DNA of 64,000 nucleotides from Nemopilema nomurai (lineage: Eukaryota > Cnidaria > Scyphozoa > Rhizostomeae > Rhizostomatidae), in the NCBI GenBank assembly GCA_003864495.1, contig ML133383.1:641560-705559 (forward strand), written 5' to 3'. The notes beneath the pieces were generated by a model, which was given only the letters and a program-made list of their open reading frames with translations, did no database searches and was not told the origin of the DNA. Position numbers and translations under genes: made by a program. Below, in pieces: positions 38,501 to 50,520 of the stretch; positions within the stretch are counted from its first letter, which is position 1; the number at the start of each line of letters is the position of its first letter.

Positions 38501-41500
38501 AAGAAGTAGAGTGAATTGTTAATCTCATCTAGAATTAATTATGATTTATTAAATTAGGTTAATAAGCTACAAGAGAATAGACAAAATTCTCTAGAGCTCA
38601 ATAGGATTATCTAAGGCTAGAAAAGTAATCTTATGTGAATTTTTTATTGATGGTAACTTATTAGCAGAATAGCGTGAACTTTTTGTGATTTATACTGCCT
38701 CCTGATAAAAAATATATACATCTGCGGAAATATGCACATTTGATGACAGTGTTTAGTATTGATTGTAGCGTCACGTTATAAATCTTTTGATAACTGTGGC
38801 TACATTAGAAAGACAATGATCTATGTCTTTTTTTATTGACACAGACAGATGGATGTCTGGATTTCAAATGAGTTTAATTTAATTTCTATGATACAGTCAA
38901 TCCTTTATTTTAAGTACGTTTTATTGTGGGGGAAATGAGTTTATTGCTTCAAAGTTCTAGCCAGAGAATTTGACAGCTTTTAAGATAAATAAACTGTTTA
39001 ATTTAATCATGTTTTAAGAGATTTCCGTAAATTAGGGAGTTTTTCACTACGTATTTATTTATTGTCCGTGTCTCACTTTGTTCGTCAGATAAATGAAGAC
39101 ATTATCCGATCTCCTATTCACATAACCATCACTCTGTTTTAGACCCGAAGGCCGAAAATACGAAAAAGCACTGGAATGGGGTGTCAGCGTTGTCAATGCA
39201 AAATGGCTCGGGGATATGTTGCAAGGTAGCTCTGTTACATTAGAAATCGAAGATTAGTTACTTTGTTGTACCTCTGTGTCTGTTAAACAGCTATATCGCC
39301 AAGATTAGGGTTGTTCCGTGGATGGATTGGTAAGTCAGAGTAGATGGATTAGTGTCGATTGTGGTCAGACATTTTTTTGGTTGGATGAGAAAGGTACTGA
39401 TTATTAGACATGTTCAGTTATAGAGGTACAGGGGTAATTACTGCAATTTGCCACGAGACAATGTGGAGTGGAGGAAAGATTATTGATATTGATTAGCTGA
39501 GGTTAATCTTCGCATCAAGCCACGATGTAGTAATGGCCAGGCTGTGTTAGCTTCAATAAAAAGCTTCAACGAACAAAAAGGGATTTCCATCCGGATTAAA
39601 CTGCTGAATCGCTTTTAACCGCTCGGATTATACCGAGGCTAGATAGAATTATCGAAACGCCAGATTTTTGCATAGGGTCATCCATTGTTGCTCGGATGCC
39701 TTAAGGTTGACTCATCTTGGTTTGGATTGTGAGATCCGTGGTTCCAATCGTTCTTCTTGTCTTTGTTAGGTTTGATTACAAACAAATCATTAGAATCTTA
39801 ATCAACTATGCTGGTCATTGCTCTGACCTTTAGTAGGGTTTCAAAGCATTTAATCTACGATTGCATTGACGATAACCTAAGATAACATTGCCGATAACCT
39901 GGGATTTCATTGAACCCTGTACAGTTATCTAAATCTTATTTAGGATTCTAAGAAAATCGGGAAATAGATTACTCAAAGCGTTGTAAACAAATACTTTGGC
40001 ATCAGAGTTTGGCTGCAAGACTTCACATATAGAAGCACCTTTTCCAACCCACTGTCATTTTTTGGCCTTATTTTCTACAGTCATCCACACGCCGGAGTGT
40101 GTCCAGTAATATCCTTTTGCTTTGTTTCCATAGCTGGGCAGGTCTTTCCAAGTAATGGCCTCGCACGTTACACGAAGCTAGGCGAAGCAGACGAACTGGA
40201 GCTGAACGAAGAATATGCCAAGGAAATTATGGGTAACAATCTTCTGCACCCTTTGAGCTCTAACTCTAGCTGCTCTAACTCTGTCCTCTGCTGTTGTTTA
40301 TATTCTACGCAGTAAAAGGATTGATGGCGCCCGTGCCAACTTCTTATGTACTGTGGATGTATTTTGATGGTAAATATGATGAGATGCGCATTTAAAGAAG
40401 CAAAAGCGTGAATGAGGCGGTAGCAATATTCTTCCCCAGTTGTGGTTGTGCTATTTATATGGCTGTTGAAAGCATTATAAGGCTAGACTTCAATGTTCAA
40501 AAGTTGTCAGTACTTATCAGGCTAAGTCTTATGAATACAGTTATAACATGTTTTTATTTTCCTATTAAATTTGTTAGCAAAATATTTTTTCAGCTGCATG
40601 GAATGAACCCAAAGCGAAGCTGGAAGTAAGTCACATAATGGCCATTTTGCATTTAGACATCAAACAGGCTTCTGCACTTTTTCACACCTTGGTGCCAATA
40701 TACCATTTGAGATTTTCTTTTTAAATATAGCTATTTCCAGTTAAATTCAATTATTTTACAGCCAGGTAAAACAAGATATGATGTAATTCTTTTAGGAAAT
40801 CGCTATGTGTGCAAAATGTATAAGACAATCTTCATCCAATGAAAGGCTTTTTTCGAAAACTCGAGATACAAAAACTTATTCGATAACCCAATTTTCTAAG
40901 CCGTCTCACATGGTTTTATGTGTTGAAAAGCCGTCAGCTTTCATATGGTTCTATTTATATAATGACCAAGAGCTCTAGAGAGTTAATGCACCCATAAATT
41001 ATCAAAAAATCTTTTACTGATATTTTATAGTAGCATTTTATATTCTTGGCGACTTAAATTCATGCTGCCAACTTGGGATTTCAAAAGCTCCTAACAGAAT
41101 TCTGATTCTACGGCCCAGAGTCTTGGATACTCACTAGACAGTGACCGGGCGGTAACTTGGATTAGTGTCCGGGGATATTTAAGTACGTACCAGACAGATT
41201 AGTCATGTGACACCGGTGAAGCGGAGTAACTTCGTTTTCTACTGTCTTCCAAGCAAACACGTGTTCAACAACCACCAGCATTATGAGACATTGATGACGC
41301 ATGAGTAACATGACTTTTTGCTTCCCCTAAACGCGTTTCTTAAATCGCACAGTCACTGTATCTCAAGCACTGTGATTATTTACTAGCTATGCGCACTGTT
41401 GCTGTGTCTCGGCTATTTGCTGGCTATAATTTTCTGGCTATGATTTTCTCCTTGTGATGAAGATTTAATTGACCCATGAGAAATAGTTAGAGAAAACAGG

Positions 41501-44500
41501 TGGACCAATTCTACACCCCTGCGTTGCGACTTTTTTCATGGCCGCAGTTAGATTCATTGCTCCTAGCCTCTTAGGATTGTCACTTTATCACCCATATAGG
41601 TCGAAAATTATCACTTCCTATCAGGCTATTTGTAAACTTTTAGGCTGCTCCTGAAGACGACCTGTCTAAATCAAAGAAGAGAAAGCAACCAGAATCGACT
41701 GAGGTACATAAAGTGGAGCATGCAGCCCCTTTTTATGCCCCATCTCCTCTTCTCAAATCTCTCCATCTGCTTCGCAATAATTCCCCCTCTCGAGGCACCT
41801 ATATGGTATCACACAGTCCATCTGAATAGAAACCCTTATATTCTTCAGCATGTTTTTATATTTCAAGCAAATAGAGCTGTAAATATTGTTTGAAATGATT
41901 TTTATAAAGTATCCCCTCGTCTGTTTAGCTCAACTTGTATCTAATCTCTAGTAGAATTGAATGGGCCTTTATAATGTCTTTTGTCTATATATTAAACAGC
42001 GTGGCAGAAGGTATCGAATTATGATTAAAGAAATTACTTAGAAAAATTTAATTCCGAGAATTTAAAAGTTTATTGAAGCCCCTGTTTTTTCCGTATCCTG
42101 TTAATAGCTTTTCTCCTTCCCCTGTTAAGAACGTCCACAAATAGTTTGAACAAATCTTGTTAAAATGCATTGAAAACTGCTCTCTCTATGTGCCATTACC
42201 AATCAACTTGTTAAAACCTAAACTTAGAAAATGTATTCCTTGCAGATTGCTGTTAAGACTCCAGATCCAGCTCCGAAGCAGAGGTTAGTCGTAATAACTG
42301 ATGATTTAATATCTCTCTGAGAATGAGTTCCTTATCTAGAAATTCCTTTTCTTATTTATTTTACTATAGCTTAATCTACGACTGATTTAGAAAAAAGAAA
42401 AAAATTGGGATGCTTGGAAGATACTCGGAAAAGCTCTATATATTTCTTGGCAATCACGTTTTATTTCGACTCTTATTCGACATCATAGGATTTTTCAACT
42501 TCTTGAGAGTTTCAGACAGGAAACAGACTCTTCTTTCTCTTGAATATTTCTCGTGATATTAAAAGTATATTCAAAGTTATACTGCCATCAACTGTTTGCA
42601 TTTAGGTTTACTGTAGCACTGTTTTCTTTTAATTTCTGATACTCCTGTTAACAGTGTGCCTTTGTATTCAACAGGAAGACAGAATCCGCAGAAGAAAAGC
42701 CTCAAGCACATGTCCTGTTCACTGGATTGATAGGGCCTGCAGTCAACACTTACACACAGGTTATAATCCCTCCATATTTCATCATTTAAACGTCCATTGA
42801 AGAAGGTTTCTGATACTTGATCTCCGAACATTTGTTGAAAATTATTGGCAAATCATATTAATTGTTGATTTTGACATAGATGCTGAAGAAAATGAATGGT
42901 GAAATCGCCAAAGGAGTCAAGAACTGTACACATCTAATTGCTCCAAAGGTGCGGTTCGTTTTTTGTATTCATACCCATAATGGTTAACATGATTTATAGT
43001 AAATTGCACCTTTCGTTATCATTGGAAGAAAAATTTGTGGTTCTTTTCTATCACAAATACAATAAAACTGTTACGAGAATGTATTTTATATTTTCCTTTA
43101 CGGTCCTTACTCTTGTCAATCCTGTTGAATCAAATGAATCGCAGACTTGTTTTTATGCCAGCAGAGGGTAAACTTTTCAACCTATCACAATTCTGTAGAA
43201 AGAGTGGAAGATTTCTGTCTGGTCCAAAATACCTATTGCTAACACTTAACATACTAAAACAACTGGACTAGATGAACATGAAATAATGGTACAAACATAA
43301 ATGAGTTTGGTTCTTGTTTGAGGTGTCAAATTGTAATTTTGGGACTCCTTAGGTCCTTATTATTAGCAGTTGAAATGCCAAGCAAATGCAAACTTGGCTA
43401 ACAGCAGTTAGGGTTTTTTATTGAAAGCAAAAATAGCTGGTAAGCTCTTCAATAATTATCAGAACGGAAATTAGTGTTCTTACTGCAGTTCAATCACGAA
43501 TTGAATGTAGAAAACCAACATAAATGGAAACAGAGAAAGGCGAAAAGCATTTGGCAATTTATAGCGGAACAAAATATAACGTATTAACAGCACATATATA
43601 TTTTGTTTCTGTTTTCATTTTGATTTACAGATTTCATGTTTTCTATAAAACAGATTACCCGGACAGTGAAGTTTCTCTCAGCAATTTCTGTTGTCAATCA
43701 CATTGTCACCCCGTCTTGGATCGAGGAAAGTAACAAAGTCGGCTACCTTTTAGGTAAGCTATTCATCATTGGCATACCTGCCAACTGCGACTTTCTTCAA
43801 ATGAGCCCACTCCTTTTAGCTCTTCATTTTTTTCACTTTTTCATTCTTCTTTTCTCTTCTTCATTATTCTTCGCTCTTTATTATTTTCCTTTGCTCTTCT
43901 TCAGACTTTCTATTTTTTCATTTTTATTTTCTCTTCATAACCCTTTCAGTTTTCTTTCCACTTCTTCATACCTCTTCACTCTTCTTCCTTCTTCTTCATT
44001 TTTCTTCGCTCTTCTTAATTATTCGTTGCTCTTTTTCATACTTCGTTGCTCTTCTTTTCTTTTTGGAAAATAATTTGTTGTACGACAAGCACTGTTTTCC
44101 TTCTAGACGAGGTAGAATATTCTCTGAAAGACCCAGAGTCGGAGGAATACTTTGGTTTCAAGCTAGATGTTTCGATGCAAAGATCTCGAACTCGGAAAGT
44201 CTTCCAGGTATTCTTTCAGGCTTGTTATAATATGTATTTGTTTCTCCCTAGCATCTGAAGGTAGTTTTAGGACACTGAGAAGCTTAAGCTTATCGAGCAG
44301 TGTCCTGGTCCTTCCTCTCGATGTGACCACACCTCGTGATTCCTTATGCCTGGAATTACAGAAAGCTGGCGACTCTTCTCAATTTGGGTGAAAGTTTGGT
44401 CATGCTAGGGACTCAAATGTTTCAAATGCTTGCCTGCATATTTTTATGTTTCTATTTTCTATTTGTTTTATGTTCTGTTTCAGGGGCTCAAATTTTTTGT

Positions 44501-46620
44501 CACCCCTAAAATAACACCAGCCCCGGGACCCATGAAGGAAATAATCGAATGTGCTGGAGGAGAGGTAAGCTGATTTTCTCATCTTGGAGGAGAGATATCA
44601 AAGCATCTCCATGCCTTACTGATTTATTTTCTCCTCGATACTTTTTTCTTCCTCAAATTTAATTACTGCCATATGTGATTTATGCCTCCAAGACCGTGGG
44701 GATCCGACGAATTAGAGCAGTCGACGGTGGCTGTATTTTGTCTTGGTTTAATTCCCATGTAAAAGTCAGATATCCACTGTAGAATTCTTTAGTCGACGAA
44801 ACAATGTCACAAAGGCTTTTGACACGAATCGTGTTCTCATTAGACGAAAGATTAGTGAGCTTTTCATTTTCTGCTTACAGAAAAGTGTTGACTTATAAGA
44901 AATTCATTGAGCAATTAGAACTTCTGGTGCCACATCACTTATTTGAGTTGGCAAATATTTATCTTTTAACTATTTACACCGTAAAGAAACTGCTACAAAA
45001 CCTTAATAGAAGAAAAACATCAAGTCGTGTATTTTATGTGATTCTTATAAGCTTGCCGTGATTCTTATAAGCTTGCCCTTGGTCGCTTTCTCGTCCCGGT
45101 AGTATGGGTAAATATCAATGATGGTCAATCAAGAGATAATAAATATCTATCACTTATAGTATTTGACTACTTTTTTATGCGTATGCGATTCATGGTATAA
45201 TTATACTGGTGCCACCCCATATGGTCTCGTTTGGTTGTTGATAACAAGCCTCCATCCCATAACAGAGATGACGATAGTGCAAACACGACAACTGCATAGG
45301 GCTTTAATTTTGGCCGCTATTTAGATAAACGGCTAAACACCTGTCATCTGGTATTCATAACATGTCTACAGAAAGTGTAAACAAATTTAGGCCAAGGCAA
45401 AAAGTTTTTAAACTTTTGATCACGTGATTGGCTTAGCAACCAGAGTTGCCACGTGCCTTATTTGTTCTTTCAACCAGTCACGTACTGAGCTCAGTATTTT
45501 TCTCCAACCTGAAGTAGGATTATATTTGATACCATTGCTTTTAATCATATTGATAACCATTATTTTCGTTTTCATAATTAGAACAGTGAATAACCTCAAC
45601 ACGAGTCGCTTTCCGTTTCCACTCTTGAACCAAGTTAATAGCTACTCAAAGTGGCAATGGATTCCGAGGAAGCATAATTGGAGTTCGATTTTTGCGTTTT
45701 GGGTCATAGTCCAAATTTCATTGTAGTGTTTTATACAGTTTGTGATCAGGGTTTCTTATCGCTTCTTCTGTCTAGCAACAATCTCTTATCCTGTCCATTT
45801 AGACTGTTTTCTGCCCTTTATCATTGTGCCAGCGACAGCTTAAATTGTAATCTTTTTGACATCTGATTTTTCATATTATTTTTCCAGATGGTCGAGCTCA
45901 AAGATGGCGAATCTGCGTTTGCCCAGTTTCTCGAAAGCAAGATCAAGGTACTGCCTCTAAATACGCGTGCACTTTCAACTCTTTACTAAGCCAGTAAGCC
46001 AGTAAGTCCAAAACCAGATTAAAAACAGGCAAATTCTTGATTCAAAAGGCACTGCTATCGTTATTTTCTTTACTTTTAATTGATCTAGTGCCCAGATGCT
46101 CAAATTAAAGCTAGCTGCAAATGTATCGCCTAGAGTGGTAAATGATGAAAACGTAAAGGTCTTTCATTAAAAATTTTCTTGAACGATGGTGAAGCTATTT
46201 TCTTTATCGCTTGTTATAAGAATTCTGTTTGATTCCTTAGAAGAAAGAAAATAGCTATGTTGTCACGTGTGAAGAGGATCGAAGTTTGTGGGAGCCATTG
46301 CATAAGGAGGGCCACGGTTAGTCATAATTATGAAAGGGTTTTTGACATTTACGTCATGGGGCTTGAAATGTGAAAGGTGCTTGCAAAACAATTTTAACAA
46401 GATGGATTTCTAAGGTTCATTGGTCGATCATTAAATGCCCGATTACAATGTTCAGATGTTTTACATGCCAAGGATCTATGATTGTAGCAATAAATGTCTA
46501 TGTTACATTTCTATTTCTATTTTAGAAGTCTACAATGTTGAGTTAGTATTATCCGGTGTAATGAAGCAGGAATTAGAATGGGAGTCGTATCCTTTCAGTT
46601 GCGTTTTTCATACTTATTGA
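29592..46620 (+). CDS. PAXIP1: PAXIP1 / PTIP, six-BRCT DNA-damage and chromatin adaptor (783 aa, 23 exons)
   Basis: PTIP links the MLL3/4 H3K4 methyltransferase complexes and the 53BP1 damage pathway through phosphopeptide-binding BRCT domains. Exons: 29592-29705, 31175-31309, 31960-32003, 32538-32601, 33129-33242, 33673-34129, 34427-34515, 35094-35189, 37212-37349, 38144-38265, 39143-39225, 40134-40232, 40594-40625, 41644-41703, 42246-42283, 42675-42759, 42880-42948, 43654-43753, 44107-44207, 44484-44564, 45888-45947, 46241-46316 and 46526-46620. All phases agree and the total is 784 codons. BRCT Trp residues: W86 (DSWVNACI), W177 (TPDWVLDCI), W384 (AHWLNEVL), W479 (NAKWLGDML) and W635 (TPSWIEES). 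The sixth domain ends VYNVELVLSGVMKQELEWES without it. A Ser/Pro/Thr-rich linker (180-310) replaces the Gln-rich region of vertebrates, so the protein is shorter than human (1069). A basic KSKKRK lies at 538-543. The exon 3 donor is weak (CC|GTATCC). Confidence 0.95.
30425..30955 (-). mobile_element. Decayed non-LTR retrotransposon (LINE) reverse-transcriptase fragment
   Basis: Read on the minus strand, 30740-30650 gives SEAFHTVDHDILLNVLS, then MKFGIQGEALSWLESHL. This matches the RT domain A region (usual form AFDTVDHDILL) and the following GI.G.AL.WL.SYL. Further on, PKGQVWGRFF corresponds to PQGSVLGPLLF. Stop codons interrupt it and the first catalytic Asp of domain A reads His, so it is inactive. 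It sits antisense in PAXIP1 intron 1. Ends are approximate. Confidence 0.8.
35974..36801. mobile_element. 828-bp PIF/Harbinger element with TTA target duplication
   Basis: The left end reads GGCTGGAGTTACACTATACC and the right end, reversed, GGTGCCAGTTACACTATACC. Both continue identically through GGATTGCTATCGGAGCGGAG. TTA flanks both sides (35971-35973 and 36802-36804), the 3-bp duplication typical of PIF/Harbinger. On the minus strand near 36286-36255 the translation PAEWKENFRM resembles the EWRENFRM segment of Harbinger transposases. No DDE domain follows, so this looks like a deletion derivative moved in trans. Subterminal repeats (GGAGTGATTTTC, ACTCCG) recur near the right end. It lies in PAXIP1 intron 8. 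Confidence 0.88.
37363..37615. repeat. Degenerate tandem repeat, ~60-72 bp unit
   Basis: About four copies of a unit containing TTTACCTCAATTTTTGAATA, then TCAAAA..TCTTTT and TTGTATGGATTT, start just past PAXIP1 exon 9. Copies have drifted. The repeat accounts for the plus-strand open frame at 37464. Confidence 0.7.
43810..44070. repeat. Polypyrimidine tract (TTC/CTCTTC-rich), ~260 bp
   Basis: The plus strand is almost all C and T, with recurring CTTCTTCA and TTCGCTCTTC, just downstream of PAXIP1 exon 18 (ends 43753) and ahead of the acceptor at 44106. Such homopurine-homopyrimidine DNA can adopt triplex (H-DNA) form. Confidence 0.75.
45038..45077. repeat. 20-bp perfect tandem duplication
   Basis: GTGATTCTTATAAGCTTGCC occurs twice head to tail in PAXIP1 intron 20. 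It looks like a recent small duplication with no evident function. Confidence 0.9.
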
Positions 46621-47217
46621 AATGACCCAGGAATAGAATTCGCGTCATTTTGGTCACAGCTCAATGTGGAGAAGTTTGAATGCTTCAAGAAGTTATTCTT
46701 GAACTTAGGCGTCTTTTTCCAAAACTTTTAGTCCTAGCAACAAATAACTGCGTAAGTTTTTAATGATAGAGTTACATTTTTTATTGTAGCTACTTTTGCC
46801 AATCATTCACTGTCTAGGAAGTATCATGTAATTAACAAAGGGTGTAAAATATTTCGATACAGAGAGAAAAGAGATTGCTAGATTTAGATTCTATTTATTT
46901 GTAAGTTATGTTTTGTATCTGTTACTTGTAAACGGGTTTAAGAGAAAGCAAGGTCTAGTTATAATGTCTCAGGTGGGGTGGGATGGATGTCGTTGCAGGG
47001 GGAAGAAGCGTTCTAGAAAACGTCTCTCAAAAACCAGTCTATAAGAGATCTCTTTGCTGGCAGATTTAAAAACTGCAAATAAAGAAATCACTGCTTTTGT
47101 TTAAATGGGAATTATCAGCTGAATGCTGAATCTTTTCTGTCAAGTTGTGTTTAGTTTTATATAGGTTCATTCCAGATCTTTGTTTCTGTAAACAGTTTGT
47201 TCCTTGACTTGTAACAG

Positions 47218-47307
47218 GCACCGGTTTTAGCTTCTATTTCCAAAGCATCAGGACGGCTCGTTGGACTAACAAGACCATCAGATGATACTCCTTCACAGAG
47301 GCGCATG
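47218..47307 (+). other. Exon-like 90-nt segment downstream of PAXIP1
   Basis: An acceptor (TGTAACAG) and a donor (ATG|GTACTC) bound 30 open codons reading APVLASISKASGRLVGLTRP, then SDDTPSQRRM. The composition is coding-like. It could be an alternative 3' exon of PAXIP1 or chance. TACTCCTTCACAGAGGC is duplicated across its 3' edge. Confidence 0.3.
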
Positions 47308-48632
47308 GTACTCCTTCACAGAGGCCTGTTCATAATCTCAGCTGTATATTAACAATTGATCATTTTGTAATGCATTAACCTATGGGATAATGGTGCAAAG
47401 GGCGAATTTACATTTTAGTTTTGCCTGTTGCAATTTGGTAGTTTTTCTATGGCTAGGTATAAGAAAGGCTAGACATTTGGGGTAAGTGATAAACATTCTG
47501 TCTTTAAATCGATTGATTCTGTCAGGAAAGATTTGTTTCACGGAGAACCATAACGTACCATAAGCTCAGTTAAGATATAAATTATTCAGGAAGGACTGTA
47601 CAATTGTTTAATGGCTAGGGGTGCTTTATTTCCGTGCCTGCTTTCTTTTCCCACACTATGTTGCCTAGTGTTATCTAGGGCCAGTCTTGGTTGCCCTCCT
47701 TAAAGTACAAGAACCACCTTTTTAATTAGTCTTCTCGAATCTTTTTCGTAACATTTGCGGCTCAGAAGACTGATAAATCAATTTGAAAAACGCTTCACAT
47801 TCTTCGAACCATTTACAAACATATGATTTTGTAAAAACGATTTTTCCCATATTTCCTTTGACATGAAACATGCCAGTATTTATGCTCTTTTCTACCACCA
47901 TTCAATCTGCTTTGTATTTAGTCATCATATATATATGTAAATAGACAATTCTGTTCGACAAGCGAAAGACTAAAACGCTCAATGCATTTATAAGTTTTTC
48001 ATCTTAATGTAAGCTTTATGGCCATTTTTATTTGCGAGCCTAGTTTGGAGGCCAAACGTTTTCTCTTCTTTTCTGTTATCATTGACACCTGGTTTTTCAG
48101 TTATATGTTAAGCCTCTACTCGAGAGCCTCATTGACCTTCTTGCAATACTTTTTTGTCACGTTTTCACGATCTATTTTCAAGCGAGGCTCTTTTGACAGA
48201 GTGGCCTTTCGTTGTAGTTTTTTTTAAAGTTTTTCGTCATTTTTGTTCATTTTGTTATGGTTTAAGAAAATTGGCCAAAAAATGAAAATTTCTCATGCTA
48301 GAGGCAGAGATTTTTCGACAAAGATATTTGACGTGCATAATTCAAAATGTTAATTAGCAAATTTTGAGTATTGATAAATGTAAACATGCTTTAATGGGGG
48401 GAGGGGAGCTATTATTGGAAGCATGTGTATTGTCAGTTAGGCCTATGTTTAAAGTTTAACCAAAGGAAGAGGTTTCTTGTTGTTGCTGTGGATTAATATG
48501 AAGCAAGTACAGCGAGAAAATGAATCTCCGGCGACTTCTACTATTGTTCATGTATAATATAAACATCACCTGAAGTTGCAGTGTCTGTTAAATTCGGATC
48601 TAAAAGCTTATAAAGCCTCCATTTGCTTTTCA

Positions 48633-48655
48633 GGGGGGGGGGGGGGGGGGGGGGG
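48633..48655. repeat. G23 homopolymer
   Basis: Twenty-three consecutive G residues on the plus strand. Such runs are length-unstable, can form G-quadruplexes and are prone to sequencing error, so the exact length is uncertain. Confidence 0.9.
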
Positions 48656-49983
48656 TTGTATACATTCCAATTGCTTGTATGTCTTTTTCCGTTGTTAATT
48701 TTTTTACAAATCATCATTACTTCTTCCATGCACTACTCGTCATATTGGATATAGTTGGGGAAATTTGGCTTCAAGTAAAGTAAACAAGCATGTTATCCTT
48801 GTTTCTGAAATATATCGAACCTAATATAGTTTCTCCACCAGAAATCACCGTTGATCTCGCTAAACTCGAGAGACAAGCTCGATGGCTTGTCACATATCCT
48901 TAGGGGTTAACAGAATCGATCTCTCTTGAATACATAAGACAACTGGATAGCTTATATTCGCTCGTTAACCTTATTTAACGCATAAATGCCCTTGGAAAAT
49001 TCCATCAAAGCCGTAAAACGCCGCCCTTAAAACGAGCTTGATGCTACAAAAGTGCTAAATCACTCGGTAGTCGTCAATAGCAAAGCGAATCGAGGTGTGA
49101 ATAACATCCATTTAATGGAAAACATGATTACACTGTAACTATGGCCTTTCTGCGTATCCATGGTCACTGCGTATCCATGGTCACTGTCACAGCTTTGAAT
49201 CAGAAGACGAAGAAGGTCTCTTCACAGAGAAAAGCAATTAGCTTGATTATTGGTTATTGGGTAAAATGAAAGATCGGTGTCACAGAACAAGACATCTCGA
49301 ATTTCCAATCAGACTTTGATTAAACTGGCAAGAAAGCATTTATGCAGATTGAGTTTTTGCACGCTGCAGTGCGAGAATTTCGATGAAATCAAGTTGGCCA
49401 TGGTGTTGGAATATTGAAAAAATTTGTTATTTGATTAGCTCTTAGAAATAGTTTTCACCTGCAATGAGGTTGGCGGATTCTCAGATGGTAACCTTGTGCT
49501 CCCCTTCTTCACTCCCTCTTTTCAACCCCTCCCCTTGGCGCCTTGTTATAGCTACTGTGGCGAGGTGATGGGTCTGAAATACTGAATCGAGTATCCCATA
49601 GTAGACTTAAACCTTCTTCGCCTTTAGTAGACCTTCAAACTTTTTTCGCCCGCCATAGACTTGTGACAAGAGGAATATTCACAATGGTAACAAAGGGCAA
49701 GTAGGGAAATATTTTTAAGCAAAATCTTTTGCATTATTTTTGTGAGAAAATTCATGCTAAAGCTCTCAAATCTGTTTGGAAACACTCTTCGCACACCTGT
49801 GTTTTCCATATGAAAGTGGTCCCAAATCAATGGCTGCTGCGCTCTTGCTGCGACGCGTTCTTTCCTTTTGCCACTGCGGAGGCATTATGTTAGAGTCCGT
49901 ATGTTCTTTTGTCACATGTCAGTTCCTATCCATTGTTGTCGCACAATCAAAACGTCGCCTTTTGTTCTTTGGTCTTTGATCCT

Positions 49984-49996
49984 GTCGCTAGGCAAC
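49984..49996 (+). promoter_or_regulatory. RFX X-box-like site upstream of the EFCAB6-like gene
   Basis: GTCGCTAGGCAAC fits the imperfect inverted-repeat layout of RFX X-boxes (GTNRCC, short spacer, RGYAAC), with a perfect right half GGCAAC. It lies about 500 bp before the first coding exon. A donor-like CG|GTAGGT at 50093 could end the leader exon that splices to 50500. X-boxes mark ciliary genes in animals. Confidence 0.4.
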
Positions 49997-50499
49997 TTTG
50001 TCCCATGGTGACCAGCATTTCAACACACTTTACCTTATTACCGTGATAAGCTGTAGAAGTCGTTTCAAAATTGAGGCAAATTGGTTCATTCGGTAGGTGA
50101 AAACAATTTTCTGGTTTTGAAATCGATAGAAATTGATTTTTGAGGCACAGTTTTTTTAAATAATTAAACAGCGGTTGTCAAGATTGTATGTGTTCAAGTG
50201 TGATATGATAAGTGAAACTATGCTGTTCGATTCAAATTACAAATTTGTATGCGTTTTAGAGAATCTTGCATTAAATTGTAAGCATGGAGCATGGCAAAAT
50301 CTTGATTGCGTTTTTTGTTTGCAAGATTCAGCAAGATATTAGAAGCCCAGATATTGTAAGTTTACAAAAGGGGGAGGATATCCACTAGTAATGTTTTGAT
50401 AACAACTTTGTATCAGTGACCACCTCGAAAAGTCATTGTTCGGCATATGCGAAATAATATGCAGGTTTTTCATTTTTAAATAATATGGTATCTTCATAG

Positions 50500-50520
50500 C
50501 TACGTGGAGCAGATCTCAAA
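50500..50520 (+). other. 5' UTR part of first coding exon of the EFCAB6-like gene
   Basis: An acceptor TCTTCATAG ends at 50499, 21 bases before the ATG at 50521 (AAAATGTCT context). The leader is therefore probably spliced from an exon further upstream. Confidence 0.5.

Larger units (their letters stand above)
46621..50499. other. Spacer between PAXIP1 and EFCAB6-like gene
   Basis: The left part is probably the PAXIP1 3' UTR; an AATAAA lies at 47078-47083. Also present: an exon-like piece at 47218-47307, a G23 run at 48633-48655, a 17-bp tandem duplication (GCGTATCCATGGTCACT) near 49153, and a promoter-like zone around 49984 described separately. I saw no other gene. Confidence 0.55.

Noticed and set aside
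43636..44073. 145-aa Phe/Ser/Leu-rich ORF
   Set aside because: Starts in PAXIP1 exon 18 and reads through the homopyrimidine tract.
45420..45726. Overlapping 100-aa plus and 60-aa minus ORFs
   Set aside because: Inside PAXIP1 intron 20; hydrophobic AT-driven composition, no family.
46331..46525. Upstream extension of the last PAXIP1 exon
   Set aside because: The open frame from 46435 runs through an intron end; the acceptor at 46524-46525 and phase fix the exon start at 46526.
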